Shown here one piece after another: positions 38,082-47,726 of a stretch of DNA of 64,000 bases; within the stretch, counting starts at the first letter, position 1; each line of letters begins with the position of its first letter. The translations under genes and the position numbers were made by a program. The notes below the pieces were generated by a model. The model was not told the DNA's origin, did not search any database, and was given only the letters and a program-made list of their open reading frames with translations. Source of the stretch: CAWKGC01 sp963849005 (GTDB taxonomy: Bacteria > Pseudomonadota > Gammaproteobacteria > Burkholderiales > Usitatibacteraceae). The stretch covers positions 88,891-152,890 of the forward strand of contig CAWKGC010000025.1 in NCBI GenBank assembly GCA_963849005.1, in the 5' to 3' direction.

Positions 38082-40964
38082 GTGATCCGGCTGGTCCGCT
38101 TTTTCGGCAGCGTCACGCTGCGCACCAAGCTCGTGCTCGTGCTCCTGCTGGTGGAGTCCGGCGCGCTCGGCTTCTTCGTCTGGCAGAACTACCTGCTCGA
38201 CGTGCAGCGCGCCGAGTTCGAGTTCCAGGGCCGCATCGCGCAGATGCGCCCGCTGCTCAACGCGGCGATCTCGCCGGCCCTGCGCGACCGCGATCCGGCG
38301 CGGTTGCAGGAAGCGCTCGCGAGCGCCTCGAACACCACGGGGCTGCGCTACCTCGTCGTCAGCGATTCCGGCGGAAAGAACATCGCGGCGGTCGGCATCG
38401 ACCGCATGCAGGCCCTGCCGGCGCCCGACGCGTCGCTCGCCGACGCCGCCAGCGACGGCCGCTTCGACACGCAGGTGGGGCTGGCGCTGGGCGGCGAGCC
38501 GCTCGGCGTCCTGCACTTCGGCGTCTCCACCGACCGTTCGACCGCGCTCGTCCACGACCAGCTCTACGAGAACCTGTTCATCGCCGGCGCGGTGTTCCTG
38601 ATGACGGTGCTCTCCTTCCTCGTCGTCGTGCACCTGCTCACGCGCAGGCTGTCGCTGCTCAGGCGCGCAAGCGAGCGCATCGCCCAGGGCGATTACGCGA
38701 TCAAGCTGGCCGAGGGCGACAACGACGACGTCGGCAAGCTCGCCATCGCGTTCAACAAGATGGCGCAGGTGGTGCACGAGCGCATCGACGAGCTCGAGTC
38801 GAGCCGCCAGAAGTTCCACAACATCGCCGACTACACCTACGACGTCGAGTGCTGGTTCAGCCCGCAGGGGGAACTGCTCTGGATCAACTCGTCGGTGGAA
38901 AGGCTGACCGGCTACACCGCCAGGGAATGCATGGAGTCGAAGAGCTTCCCGGCGATGATCCTGCATCCGGAAGACCGCGAGCGCGCGCTGAAGGCCTCGC
39001 GCCACGCGCTGAAGGCCCATACCACCGGCTCGGACTTCGAGTTCCGCATCGTCAGGAAGGACGGCGAGGAAGTCTGGCTCACCAACAACTGGCAGCCGAT
39101 CTACGACCAGACGGGGGAATTCCTCGGCCTGCGCTCGAGCCTGAACTCGATCCAGCAACTGAAGGACACGGAACTCAGCCTGCGCACGGCGCTCGCCAGC
39201 ATCGAGAGCGCCAACGCGCTGCAGGCCGCCACCGCGGGCAGCCTCAATGCCGAGCGCTCGCGGCTGCTCTCGCTGCTCTCCGCGATGAGCTTCGGCGTGC
39301 TCTTCATCGACCGCGCCCAGCGCATCATCTATTCCAACCCAGCGTTCGCCGAGGTCTGGTCGGTGCCCAGGGACGAGGTGCTGCTGGGAATGAACCTCTT
39401 CGACGCCCTGGGCAAGGCCGAGGACGTGGTGCGCGAGCTCGACATGTTCTCCTCGCGGCTCTCCGAGATCGTCTCCAGCCAGCTCACCACCTCCAACACC
39501 GAGATCAACATGATGTCGGGACGGACGCTGCGCCTGCAGGTCTACCCGGTGCTCGACGACACCGGCGCGTGCATGGGCTCGGTGCTGATCCACGAGGACA
39601 TCACGGCGCAGCGCGAGGCCGAGGGCCAGCTCGCCTTCCTCGCCGACAGGGATCCCCTCACCGGGCTCTACAACCGGCGCCGCTTCGAGCGCGAGCTCGC
39701 CGACAAGATCGAGGACGCGGGGCGCGCCAGGCAGAAGCTGGCGCTGTTCTTCTTCGACATGGACGAGTTCAAGAGCGTGAACGACCTGTTCGGCCACCGC
39801 ATGGGCGACACCGTGCTCACGCAGGTCGCCGGCGAGATCCGCAGCCACCTGCGCAAGAACGAGTTCTTCGCCCGCATCGGCGGCGACGAGTTCGCCCTCC
39901 TCGTGTCGGACGTCACCGAGGCTTCGCTGCGCGCGCTGGCCGAGCGCCTGATGAAGGTGATCAGCGGCATGTCCTTCGCGCTGGGCGAGGTCAGGCTCTC
40001 GCTCACCTCCAGCCTCGGCGTGGCGCTGTTTCCCGACCACGCCTCCAATCCCCAGGAACTGATCGCGCATGCCGACGCGGCGATGTACCAGGCCAAGGAC
40101 GCGGGCAAGAACATCTGGCGCATCTACCGCCCCGACCACATCGCCACGTTGCGCCAGCGCTCGCTGGTCACATGGAACGACCGCATCCGGCAGGCACTTC
40201 GCACCGACGGCTTCGATGTCTACGTGCAGGGCGTGTTCGGCTGCGACGACCGCGCCATCCGCCACCACGAGGCGCTTCTGCGCATGCGCGACGGCACGCC
40301 GGGCAAGGTGCTGGCACCCGGCCAGTTCATCAACTTCGCCGAGAAGTCGAACCTCATCATCGACATCGACCACTGGATGATCCAGGCGGTGATCGCGGAG
40401 CTGGCGAAGCGGCCGGCATTCACCGCGATCGCAGTGAACGTCTCGGGGCGCTCCTTCGACGAGCCGAACATGGCCGACTTCATCGCCGGCGAGCTGAAGC
40501 GCGCCAAGGTGAACCCGGCGCGCCTCTACGTGGAGATCACCGAGACCGCCGCGATCCGCGACATGCGCGACGCGCAGCGCTTCATCGAGCAACTGCACGC
40601 CATCGGCTGCAAGGTCTGCCTCGACGACTTCGGTGCCGGCTTCTCGACCTTCGCCTACATCAAGCAGCTTCCCGTGGACGTGATCAAGATCGACGGCCTG
40701 TTCACGCGCAACCTCGCGCGCGACCGCGACAACCAGGTGTTCGTGCGGGCGATGCTCGACATCGCGCGCGGGTTCGGCAAGAAGGTGGTCGCGGAGGCGG
40801 TCGAGGACGAGTCCTCGTTCAAGCTGCTCGCCTCCTACGGCGTGGACATGGCGCAGGGGTTCGCCCTGGAAATACCGCACCTGATCGGCACCCCCTCCTC
40901 ACCCGTGCCCGCGTCGCAGGACGCCGGGAAGAAGCGGACCGCCAGGCAGCGGCTGCGGGGCTAG
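38082..40964 (+). CDS. Membrane HAMP-PAS-PAS-GGDEF-EAL cyclic-di-GMP protein
   Basis: Protein of 960 residues. Two membrane helices (about 15-37 and 170-192) flank a periplasmic sensor domain of about 130 residues. A HAMP domain (RRASERIAQGDYAIKLAEG) and two PAS domains follow. GGDEF has an intact site (RIGGDEFALL) and the substrate-side DMDEFKSVND. EAL keeps EALLRMRD, AVNVSG, EITETA, DDFGAGFSTF and IKIDGLF; the usual QPI before the first strand is QGVF, a departure. Start is GTG at 38082 with no strong ribosome site. Confidence 0.92.
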   Translation: MIRLVRFFGSVTLRTKLVLVLLLVESGALGFFVWQNYLLDVQRAEFEFQGRIAQMRPLLNAAISPALRDRDPARLQEALASASNTTGLRYLVVSDSGGKNIAAVGIDRMQALPAPDASLADAASDGRFDTQVGLALGGEPLGVLHFGVSTDRSTALVHDQLYENLFIAGAVFLMTVLSFLVVVHLLTRRLSLLRRASERIAQGDYAIKLAEGDNDDVGKLAIAFNKMAQVVHERIDELESSRQKFHNIADYTYDVECWFSPQGELLWINSSVERLTGYTARECMESKSFPAMILHPEDRERALKASRHALKAHTTGSDFEFRIVRKDGEEVWLTNNWQPIYDQTGEFLGLRSSLNSIQQLKDTELSLRTALASIESANALQAATAGSLNAERSRLLSLLSAMSFGVLFIDRAQRIIYSNPAFAEVWSVPRDEVLLGMNLFDALGKAEDVVRELDMFSSRLSEIVSSQLTTSNTEINMMSGRTLRLQVYPVLDDTGACMGSVLIHEDITAQREAEGQLAFLADRDPLTGLYNRRRFERELADKIEDAGRARQKLALFFFDMDEFKSVNDLFGHRMGDTVLTQVAGEIRSHLRKNEFFARIGGDEFALLVSDVTEASLRALAERLMKVISGMSFALGEVRLSLTSSLGVALFPDHASNPQELIAHADAAMYQAKDAGKNIWRIYRPDHIATLRQRSLVTWNDRIRQALRTDGFDVYVQGVFGCDDRAIRHHEALLRMRDGTPGKVLAPGQFINFAEKSNLIIDIDHWMIQAVIAELAKRPAFTAIAVNVSGRSFDEPNMADFIAGELKRAKVNPARLYVEITETAAIRDMRDAQRFIEQLHAIGCKVCLDDFGAGFSTFAYIKQLPVDVIKIDGLFTRNLARDRDNQVFVRAMLDIARGFGKKVVAEAVEDESSFKLLASYGVDMAQGFALEIPHLIGTPSSPVPASQDAGKKRTARQRLRG

Positions 40965-40983
40965 GAGCCGCCGGGGAACGGCC

Positions 40984-41397
40984 TCAACGCAGGAGCGGCC
41001 AGAGGACGAGGCCCCACACCGCGGCGGCAAGCAGGAGAGATACCAGCACCGCGGCGCTGCCGAGGTCCTTGGCGCGCTTGGACAGGTCATGGCGGTCGAA
41101 CGAGATGCGGTCGATGGCCGCCTCCACTCCCGAATTCAGAAGTTCCACGATCAGCACCAGCAGCACGCTGGCGACCAGCGCCGCGCGCTCGACCGGCGCC
41201 ACCGGCACCCAGAGCGCCACCGGCAGCATCGCCGCCGCCAGCATCAGCTCCTGGCGGAACGCGCTTTCGTGCTTCCAGGCGTGCGCGAATCCCGCCAGCG
41301 AGTTGAAGAATGCCTGCACGATGCGCGCAATGCCGCGCTTGCCCTTGAATGGGCTTTCGCCGGCCGCCTCAGCGCGAACCGGCGGCAGGCTGTCCAT
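40984..41397 (-). CDS. dgkA: Diacylglycerol kinase
   Basis: Small integral-membrane kinase of 137 residues that recycles diacylglycerol to phosphatidic acid. Three helices are visible, with the catalytic and metal-binding segment VELLNSGVEAAIDRISFDRHDLSKRAKDLGSAAV (key ELLNSGVEAAID and KDLGSAAV). The N-terminal tail of about 30 residues is a little longer than in E. coli. Overlaps the upstream glycosyltransferase gene by 29 bases. Confidence 0.92.
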   Translation of the reverse strand: MDSLPPVRAEAAGESPFKGKRGIARIVQAFFNSLAGFAHAWKHESAFRQELMLAAAMLPVALWVPVAPVERAALVASVLLVLIVELLNSGVEAAIDRISFDRHDLSKRAKDLGSAAVLVSLLLAAAVWGLVLWPLLR

Positions 41398-42430
41398 CGA
41401 TCCTTTCCGCGGCAGCGGGGCGGTCGGCGCCCACCAGCACGAGGTTGTCCTGGAACTGGCGCGAGCAGAATTCCCACGAATAGCCTTCGGCGTAGCGCCG
41501 CACGGCCTCGCGATCGAGCCCGAGGGCCTCGAGCGCGGCGGCGCGAAGATCTTCCTTGAGCACGCCCACCGCGGGGTCCTTCACGACATCGATCGGGCCG
41601 CGCACCGGGAACGCGGCCACCGGCGTGCCGCAGGCCATCGCCTCGACCAGCACCAGCCCGAAAGTATCGGTGAGGCTGGGAAAGACGAACGCATCGGCGC
41701 GCTGGAAATACGCGGCCAGTTCCTCGCCGACCTTGGCGCCGACAAATACCGCGCCCGGGAATTTCTTCTCCAATTCCCTGCGCTGCGGGCCGTCGCCGAC
41801 GACGAGCTTGGTTCCCGGAAGGTCGAGCGAAAGAAACGCGGCGAGGTTCTTCTCGACCGCCACGCGCCCGACGAACAGGAACACCGGACGTGGGTGCGGA
41901 AGCAGGCGCGCCTGCCTCGGGATCGGCTTGAAGAGATTTGTGTCCACTCCGCGCGACCAGTCGGCCAGCCGCCTGAAGCCCCGCTTCTCCAGCAGTTCCC
42001 GGATCGCCGGCGTGCCAACCATCAAGGTGGAGGACGGTGCGTGGAACCAGCGCAGGAATGCGTATGTCCATGCCAGCGGGACGCGGGTGCGCGCGTGGAC
42101 GTATTCGGGAAAGCAGGTGTGATAGGCCGAAGTGAACGCGAGGCCGTGCTTCACGCAATAGCGCCGCGCCGCCATGCCGACCGGGCCTTCGGTGGAGATG
42201 TGCACCGCGTCGGGCTTGAAGGACGCGAAGCGCCGCGCGATACCGGCGTACGGGAACAGCGCGAGCCGGATCTCGGGATAACTCGGCATCGGCACGGTGC
42301 GGAACGCCTCGGGCGAGATCACCTCGACCGTGTGCCCCATGCGTTCCAGCCACGCTATCGTGTTTCGCAGCGTGACCACCACCCCGTTTATCTGCGGTGC
42401 CCAGGCGTCAGTCGCCAGCAGGATGCGCAA
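41369..42430 (-). CDS. GT4-type glycosyltransferase
   Basis: Retaining glycosyltransferase of 353 residues, GT-B fold. Start taken as TTG at 42430, with GGGAG 6 bases upstream, giving LRILLATDAWAPQINGVVVT, the usual GT4 N-terminus. The sugar-nucleotide site includes VFLFVGRVAVEKNL, LVVGDGPQRREL and FVFPSLTDTFGLVLVEAMACG (E-x7-E). Resembles mannosyl/diacylglycerol glycosyltransferases near LpxH-like phosphatases. Overlaps genes on both sides. Confidence 0.87.
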   Translation of the reverse strand: MRILLATDAWAPQINGVVVTLRNTIAWLERMGHTVEVISPEAFRTVPMPSYPEIRLALFPYAGIARRFASFKPDAVHISTEGPVGMAARRYCVKHGLAFTSAYHTCFPEYVHARTRVPLAWTYAFLRWFHAPSSTLMVGTPAIRELLEKRGFRRLADWSRGVDTNLFKPIPRQARLLPHPRPVFLFVGRVAVEKNLAAFLSLDLPGTKLVVGDGPQRRELEKKFPGAVFVGAKVGEELAAYFQRADAFVFPSLTDTFGLVLVEAMACGTPVAAFPVRGPIDVVKDPAVGVLKEDLRAAALEALGLDREAVRRYAEGYSWEFCSRQFQDNLVLVGADRPAAAERIDGQPAAGSR

Positions 42431-43229
42431 TCGCTTCTCCCAGTTGAGGTACGTGTTCGCCGCGGCGCAGCGCCTCGATGGCACGCCAGTCGATGATCTT
42501 CAGCGTTCCGTCGGACATTTCGACCAGCGCTGTGAGGCTCTCGACCCAGTCGCCGTCATTGCAATAGGTGATGCCATCGATCTCGCGGATCTCGGCCTTG
42601 TGGATGTGGCCGCAGATCACGCCGTCGAAGCCGCGCCGCTTCGCTTCCTGCGCGAGGGCCGTCTCGAACGCGGTGATGTAGCTCACCGCGTTCTTGACCT
42701 GGTCCTTGAGGAAGCGCGCCATCGACCAGTACGGCAGCCCGAGGTGCGCGCGCGCGCTGTTGAACCACTGGTTCAGCTTCAGCGTGAAAATGTAGAGCTG
42801 GTCGCCGAGGACCGCCAGCCATTTTGCGCCCTGCACCACTGCATCGAAGAGATCGCCGTGCGTGACAAGGAAAGCGCGGCCGTCCGCCGTCTCGTGCACC
42901 GCTTCGTCGCGGATCTGGATTCCGCCGAAGTCCAGCCCGAGGACGTGGCGCATCGCCTCGTCGTGGTTGCCGGCGATGTAGGTGACCTGCGTGCCCTTGC
43001 GCGCCTTGCGCAGCACCTTCTGGATGACGTCGTTGTGCTCCTGCGTCCAGTACCAGCGGCGCTTCAGCTGCCAGCCGTCGATGATGTCGCCGACGAGGTA
43101 GAGGTATTTCGAATCGGTGTGCCTGAGGAAATCGAGGAGCAGCTTCGACTGGCAGCCCGGCGTGCCGAGGTGGACGTCCGAGATCCAGATCGACCGGAAG
43201 CGAAAACTGGGCAAGTGGTCGTCATCCAT
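42408..43229 (-). CDS. UDP-2,3-diacylglucosamine diphosphatase-like metallophosphatase
   Basis: Calcineurin-type phosphoesterase of 273 residues, closest in motif order to the LpxH2/YbbF-like group. The metal sites are ISDVHLGT, LVGDIIDGWQL, IAGNHDE, THGDLFD and CGHIHKA. It could act on UDP-diacylglucosamine in lipid A synthesis, but this subfamily also occurs with glycolipid genes; the adjacent glycosyltransferase overlaps it by 23 bases. The 148 bases upstream hold no gene. Confidence 0.85.
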   Translation of the reverse strand: MDDDHLPSFRFRSIWISDVHLGTPGCQSKLLLDFLRHTDSKYLYLVGDIIDGWQLKRRWYWTQEHNDVIQKVLRKARKGTQVTYIAGNHDEAMRHVLGLDFGGIQIRDEAVHETADGRAFLVTHGDLFDAVVQGAKWLAVLGDQLYIFTLKLNQWFNSARAHLGLPYWSMARFLKDQVKNAVSYITAFETALAQEAKRRGFDGVICGHIHKAEIREIDGITYCNDGDWVESLTALVEMSDGTLKIIDWRAIEALRRGEHVPQLGEAIAHPAGD

Positions 43230-43377
43230 GACGACGCGACTCTAGGTTGCGCGCGCGTCAGGGATGTTGCAGGTTCGTGAAGCTTTCGTGAAACCGGGGA
43301 GGAATTCGACCCTGCAATGGCTTGCGGCAGGCGGGCCGCGTGGCCGCAAGATGTGGGGGAATTGCCCCCCTCGCGGT

Positions 43378-44727
43378 TTACTGGCCCGGGAACCCCATCG
43401 TCACGCCGAGGGTGCGCTCGCACCATGCGGCGACTTCGAGCAGGCCCTGGTCGCCCCTCCAGCGGCCGACCACCTGGAACCCCAGCGGCAGGCCCTGCGG
43501 CCCGCGCCCCGAGGGGATGGTGATGGCGGGCATGCCCGCCTGCGTCCAGAGCGAACAGAAGGCCGCGTCGCCGGTATTGCCCAGCCCCGCCGGGGCCTCG
43601 CCGGCCGCGGGCACGGTGACGATCGCGTCGAAGCGTTCCAGCAGCCCGTCCAGGTGCTCGATGTAATGCTCGCGCTTCCTGAGCGCGCCGGCCACGTTGC
43701 GCGGATCGGTGAGGTGGCCGCGGTCGAGCAGCGCCACGAGCGGCTCGCTCATGCGGTTCCTCGCGTGCTGCTCGAGGCCGTCGAAACTCTGGACGGCATC
43801 GTAGGCCATGATCACCATGACGTTGTCCCAGGCCTCGTCGAAGGCCGCAGGCAGCGTCACCTCCTCGACGTCCGCGCCGCGCCGGGCAAGCAGTTTCAGG
43901 TTCTCGTCGAAATTGCCGCGCTGCGGCTCGGTCGCAAGCCGCCACATCGGCGTGCGGATCGCGGCCAGCTTGGGCGCGCGCTTGGCCAGGCCCGAGGGCA
44001 CTTCCAGCGTGACGGCGTGCCCGGTGACAACCGTCGCGGGGTCCAGCGCGTCCGCGCCCATCAGGCAGGCCGCGACATAGCCCACGTCTCCCACGGAGCG
44101 CGCGAACACGCCGACGTGGTCCAGCGTGGCGCTGAACGGGTGGATGCCGGCGCGCGAAATGGCGCCGAAGCTGGGCTTGTAGCCGACCACGCCGCAAAAC
44201 GCCGCGGGCCGGATCACCGAGCCCAGCGTCTGGGTGCCGAGCGCCGCCGGCGCCATGCCGCAGGCAACCGCTGCGGCCGAACCGCTCGACGACCCGCCGG
44301 GCGTGTGGCCCTCGTGCCAGGGATTGCGGGTCTTGCCCGGGTGGCGATAGGCGAACTCGGTGGTGACGGTCTTGCCCTCGACGAGGCCGCCCAGGGCCTC
44401 GATGCGCGTGGCGACCGCCGCCGACGCGGTTGGCACGTGGCCGGCATAGATCGGCGATCCCATGCCGGTGGGGATGCCGCGTGTGGACATGATGTCCTTC
44501 AGCCCGATCGGCAGCCCGAACAGCGCGCCCCTGGGGCCCTTGGCCTTGTCGCGGGCCGCCGCCTCGCCCAGCAGCCTTTCAGGGTCGAACCAGGCCCACG
44601 CCCCGACCCGGGGATCGCAGGCGGCGATTCGCCCGGCGAGCGAGGCGCAATACGCCTTCGCCGAGAGCCTGCCCGAGCGCAGCGCCTTCAGGGCGTCGAG
44701 CACTCCAAGCTTGAAATGGGGTTCCAT
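43378..44727 (-). CDS. Amidase-signature family amidase
   Basis: Amidase of 449 residues. The Ser-cisSer-Lys triad is visible: Lys in GLPIGLKDIMST, and GGSSSGSAAAVACGMAPAAL carrying both serines. GTQTLGSVIRPAAFCGVVGYKPSFG follows the usual pattern (GSIRxPA). Acts on small amides; specificity unknown. A monocistronic look, with 40 bases to the GlcG-like gene downstream in reading order. Confidence 0.92.
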   Translation of the reverse strand: MEPHFKLGVLDALKALRSGRLSAKAYCASLAGRIAACDPRVGAWAWFDPERLLGEAAARDKAKGPRGALFGLPIGLKDIMSTRGIPTGMGSPIYAGHVPTASAAVATRIEALGGLVEGKTVTTEFAYRHPGKTRNPWHEGHTPGGSSSGSAAAVACGMAPAALGTQTLGSVIRPAAFCGVVGYKPSFGAISRAGIHPFSATLDHVGVFARSVGDVGYVAACLMGADALDPATVVTGHAVTLEVPSGLAKRAPKLAAIRTPMWRLATEPQRGNFDENLKLLARRGADVEEVTLPAAFDEAWDNVMVIMAYDAVQSFDGLEQHARNRMSEPLVALLDRGHLTDPRNVAGALRKREHYIEHLDGLLERFDAIVTVPAAGEAPAGLGNTGDAAFCSLWTQAGMPAITIPSGRGPQGLPLGFQVVGRWRGDQGLLEVAAWCERTLGVTMGFPGQ

Positions 44728-44766
44728 CCGGGCATTCTGCCATTTCCCGGTCCCCGAAGGCTCGGA

Positions 44767-45186
44767 TCAGGCCAATGCACGCCTCAGCGCATCGATCCCG
44801 GCGACGGCGATGGCCTCGTCGTCGGAGGCCTTGACGCCGGAGACGCCCACCGCGCCGATGAACTCGCCGCCGATGTCGATCGGCATGCCGCCCTGCATCG
44901 CCACCACGCCTTCCAGCGTCACGAAGGCCGTCCGGCCGTTGTTGACCATTTCCTCGAGGATGCGCGTGGGACGGCGAAATCCCATCGCCGCGCGCGCCTT
45001 GCCGATCGCGGTATCGACGCTCGAGGTCTGGGTGCCGTCGAGCCGCACCAGGTGCACGAGGTGGCCGCCGTCATCGACGATGGCGATGACCACTTTCCAG
45101 CCGTTTTTCAGCGCCTCGGCTTCGGCACCGGAGGCGATAGCCCTTGCGGCCTCAAGGGTCAGGGTCTTGTGGCTAGGCAGGTTCAT
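44767..45186 (-). CDS. GlcG/HbpS family heme-binding-like protein
   Basis: Protein of 139 residues of the GlcG/PduO-C/HbpS family (formerly DUF336). Signatures are VVIAIVDDGGHLVHLVRLDG, TAIGKARAAMGFRRPT, AMQGGMPIDIGGEFIGAVGVSG and DDEAIAVAGIDAL. Members bind heme or corrinoid or help glycolate metabolism; the role here is not clear. Not far from the dsbB start, divergent, with 230 bases between. Confidence 0.88.
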   Translation of the reverse strand: MNLPSHKTLTLEAARAIASGAEAEALKNGWKVVIAIVDDGGHLVHLVRLDGTQTSSVDTAIGKARAAMGFRRPTRILEEMVNNGRTAFVTLEGVVAMQGGMPIDIGGEFIGAVGVSGVKASDDEAIAVAGIDALRRALA

Positions 45187-45416
45187 GGCTTGGCCCTCGC
45201 CGCTGCAGGCGCGCCGGCCCGATGAATGAGGCTGGGATTCATGGACATGGGAAAAGGCTCCGATCCGGGGGGGCCCGCCGCAGGGGGCAACAGGCGCGGG
45301 AAAGCGGCGAAGTTTAGCACCCGGCGCGAGGAAGCCCGCGCGGGCGGTTAGAATGCGCCATCCGCGGGCCGAGCCGGTCTGCGCCCGTGCAGCCGCAACA
45401 CCCGAAACCGAGCCCC

Positions 45417-45914
45417 ATGGCCAAGCGTCCCCGCCTCGTCTTCCTGCTGATTTTCCTCGCCTGCGCGGGGCTGATCGGCATGGGCGTGTACATGCAGGAA
45501 GTGCTTTCGCTCGAGCCCTGCCCGATGTGCATCCTGCAGCGCTACGCGTTCTGGGCGATCGGGCTCACGGCGCTTGCCGCCGCGCTGCACGGCCCGCGCC
45601 GCTGGGGGAACAAGGTCTACGCGTGGCTGATCGTGCTGTTCGCGATGCTCGGCGGCGGCACGTCGATTCGCCATTCGTATGTGCAGCATTTCCCCCCGCC
45701 GAATGCTTCGTGCGGGACCGACCTCGAATTCCTGGTCAACAACTTCCCGCTCGCGCAGGCCTTGCCGAAGATGTTCTCCGGCAGCGGCGAGTGCTCCAAG
45801 GTGCAATGGTCGATGCTCGGGCTCTCGATTCCCGAGTGGGCGCTGGTGTGGTTCGTGATCTTCGCCGTGGCGTCCTTCGTCGTCGCGCGCTACAAGCGCA
45901 GCGTATTCCGCTAG
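45417..45914 (+). CDS. dsbB: Disulfide bond formation protein B
   Basis: Inner-membrane quinone-dependent oxidoreductase of 165 residues that re-oxidises DsbA. Four helices. The first redox pair is LEPCPMCILQRYAFWA (CPMC), and the second Cys pair is split between PNASCGTDLEF and SGSGECSKVQWSM. The ATG at 45417 (MAKRPRLVF) is preferred over the upstream GTG at 45387. phoD begins two bases after the stop. Confidence 0.93.
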   Translation: MAKRPRLVFLLIFLACAGLIGMGVYMQEVLSLEPCPMCILQRYAFWAIGLTALAAALHGPRRWGNKVYAWLIVLFAMLGGGTSIRHSYVQHFPPPNASCGTDLEFLVNNFPLAQALPKMFSGSGECSKVQWSMLGLSIPEWALVWFVIFAVASFVVARYKRSVFR

Positions 45915-45915
45915 C

Positions 45916-47498
45916 GTGGCGACGGGACGCGCCGTTCCCGCGCTATCCCGGCGCCGCTTCCTGCGTGCGTCTTTCGCCCTCGCGGCGGCTTCGTTTTTCG
46001 CGCCTCTTCCGCTGGTCGCCAGGTCGCGCCCGAAATTCAGCGGCTATCCGTTCACGCTCGGCGTCGCCTCGGGCTCGCCGCTCGGAACGGCGTGGTGCTG
46101 TGGACGCGGCTCGCGCCCGACCCGCTCGCCGGCGGCGGCATGCCGGCCCGAGGCGTCGAGGTCGCGCTGGGAGATCGCGCGCGACGAAGGATTCCGCGAC
46201 ATCGCCTGCGCGCGGCACTGCGATCGCGCGCGCCGGACGCGCGCCCACACCGTGCACGTGGAGGCCGAGGGCCTCGAGCCCGGCGCGCTGGTACTGGTAC
46301 CGCTTCATGGCGGGCGACGCGGTGAGCCCCGTCGGCCGCACGCGCACCGCGCCCGCGCCCGGCGACACGGCGCGAGCGCCTGCGCTTCGCCTTCGCCTCC
46401 TGCCAGCAGTACGAGCAGGGCTACTTCGCCGCCTACCGCCACATGGCGCGCCGAAGACCTCGATCTCGTCGTCTTCCTCGGCGACTACATCTACGAATCG
46501 TCGCTGGGGCCGCGACCACGTGCGCAAGCACGACGCGGCCGAGCCCTACACGCTCGACGACTACCGCAACCGCTACGCGCTGTACAAGACGCGACGCGGA
46601 CCTGCAGGCGCATGCACGCCGCGGCGCCGTGGCTCGTCACCTGGGACGACCACGAGGTGGACAACGACTACGCCAACGACCGCGGCGAGGACCTCTGACC
46701 CGGATTTCCTGGCGCGCCGCGCCGCGGCCTACCGCGCCTACTTACGAGCACATGCCGCTGCGCCGCGGCGCTGCGCCCGGCCGGCCCGGACATGCGCCTC
46801 TACGACGCGCTGCGCGTGGGGCGCGCTCGCCAGCTTCTCGTGCTCGACGACCGCCAGTACCGCTCGCACCAGGTCTGCCCGCGGCCGGGGCGCGGCGGCT
46901 CGCAACGTCGGCGCGTGACTGCGCCGAGCGCGCTCGACCCGGCGCGCACGATGCTCGGCGCCGAGCAGGAGCGCTGGCTCGCCGACGGCCTCGCCGCATC
47001 GCGCGGCGCGCTGGAACGTGATCGCGCAGCAGACGCTGATGGCGCCGGCTCGGCGCCGAGCGGCGAGGCGACGGCGCTCTTCTGGACCGACGGCTGGGAC
47101 GGCTATCCCGCCGCGCGCGCGCGGCTGCTCGACGCGATCGCGCAGCGCAAGGTCGCCAACCCCGTCGTCATCGGCGGCGACGTGCACTGCACCTGGGTCG
47201 CGGACCTGCAAGCGCCGACTTCGACGACCCGAGCTCGCCGGTCGTCGCCACGGAGTTCTGCGGCACCTCGATCACCTCGCAGGGGCCGGACGCAAGCACG
47301 TGGCCGATGCGCGAGCGCAATCCGCACATCCTCTTCGGCAACGGCTCGAAGCGCGGTTACCTGCTGATGGACGTGACCGCGCAACGCATGGAAACGAAGC
47401 TGCGCGCGATGGAAACCGTCAAGCGGCATGACGCCGGCATCGAGACGCTGGCTTCGTGGATCGTCGAGGACGGCATGCCCGGCGCCAAGGCCGCTTGA
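45916..47498 (+). pseudogene. phoD: PhoD-like alkaline phosphatase with many frameshifts
   Basis: Secreted phosphodiesterase/alkaline phosphatase D. The GTG start gives a Tat signal (SRRRFLRASFALAAASFF). The PhoD path can be followed by changing frame: FTLGVASGSP, NGVVLWTRLAPDPLAGGGMP, RWEIARDEGFRDIA, AHTVHVEAEGLEPG, YWYRFMAGDAVSPVGRTRT, DLDLVVFLGDYIYESS, TLDDYRNRYALYKT, LVTWDDHEVDNDYANDRGED, VVIGGDVHCTWVADLQ, then an open end from about 47250 (LASWIVEDGMPGAKAA). At least nine shifts occur between 46090 and 47250. Metal-site motifs (GDYIYE, WDDHEVDND, GDVH) survive, and in-frame stops are rare, so the cause is likely consensus errors rather than decay. Confidence 0.85.
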
Positions 47499-47546
47499 TT
47501 TCCTTGCTGGTGTTGGGGGTCGCGAATTTCCAGCGTAGTTGGTTGG

Positions 47547-47678
47547 AACCGCCGATGAACGCCGATGAACGCCGATAAAAGCAAAGGCAAGATGGTTTAA
47601 GTTCAAGTTCTCTCGGTGACCGGGCTTGGCACCAACCCTCATGCTTTTATCGGCGTTCATCGGCGTTCATCGGCGGTT
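47547..47678. repeat. Perfect 37-bp inverted repeat, CGGCGTTCATCGGCG family
   Basis: Left arm 47547-47583 and right arm 47642-47678 are exact reverse complements. Each arm contains two tandem 10-mers (gccgatgaac) plus gccgataaaagca. The loop is 58 bases. A second, weaker similarity (caaaggcaa and gcctttgcc) lies outside the arms. Related pieces occur in gspH (5323-5364) and at 63462-63480. It sits between phoD and the convergent small periplasmic protein gene. Confidence 0.9.
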
Positions 47679-47726
47679 AATTCGCCTTTGCCTTTTTGCC
47701 TGAACTCATCTGCGGTTCCGACTAGC

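Noticed and set aside
38004..40880. A 958-codon open frame antisense to the membrane GGDEF-EAL gene
   Set aside because: It mirrors codon structure of the real gene in GC-rich DNA, has low-complexity Arg/Glu/His content and no recognisable domain.
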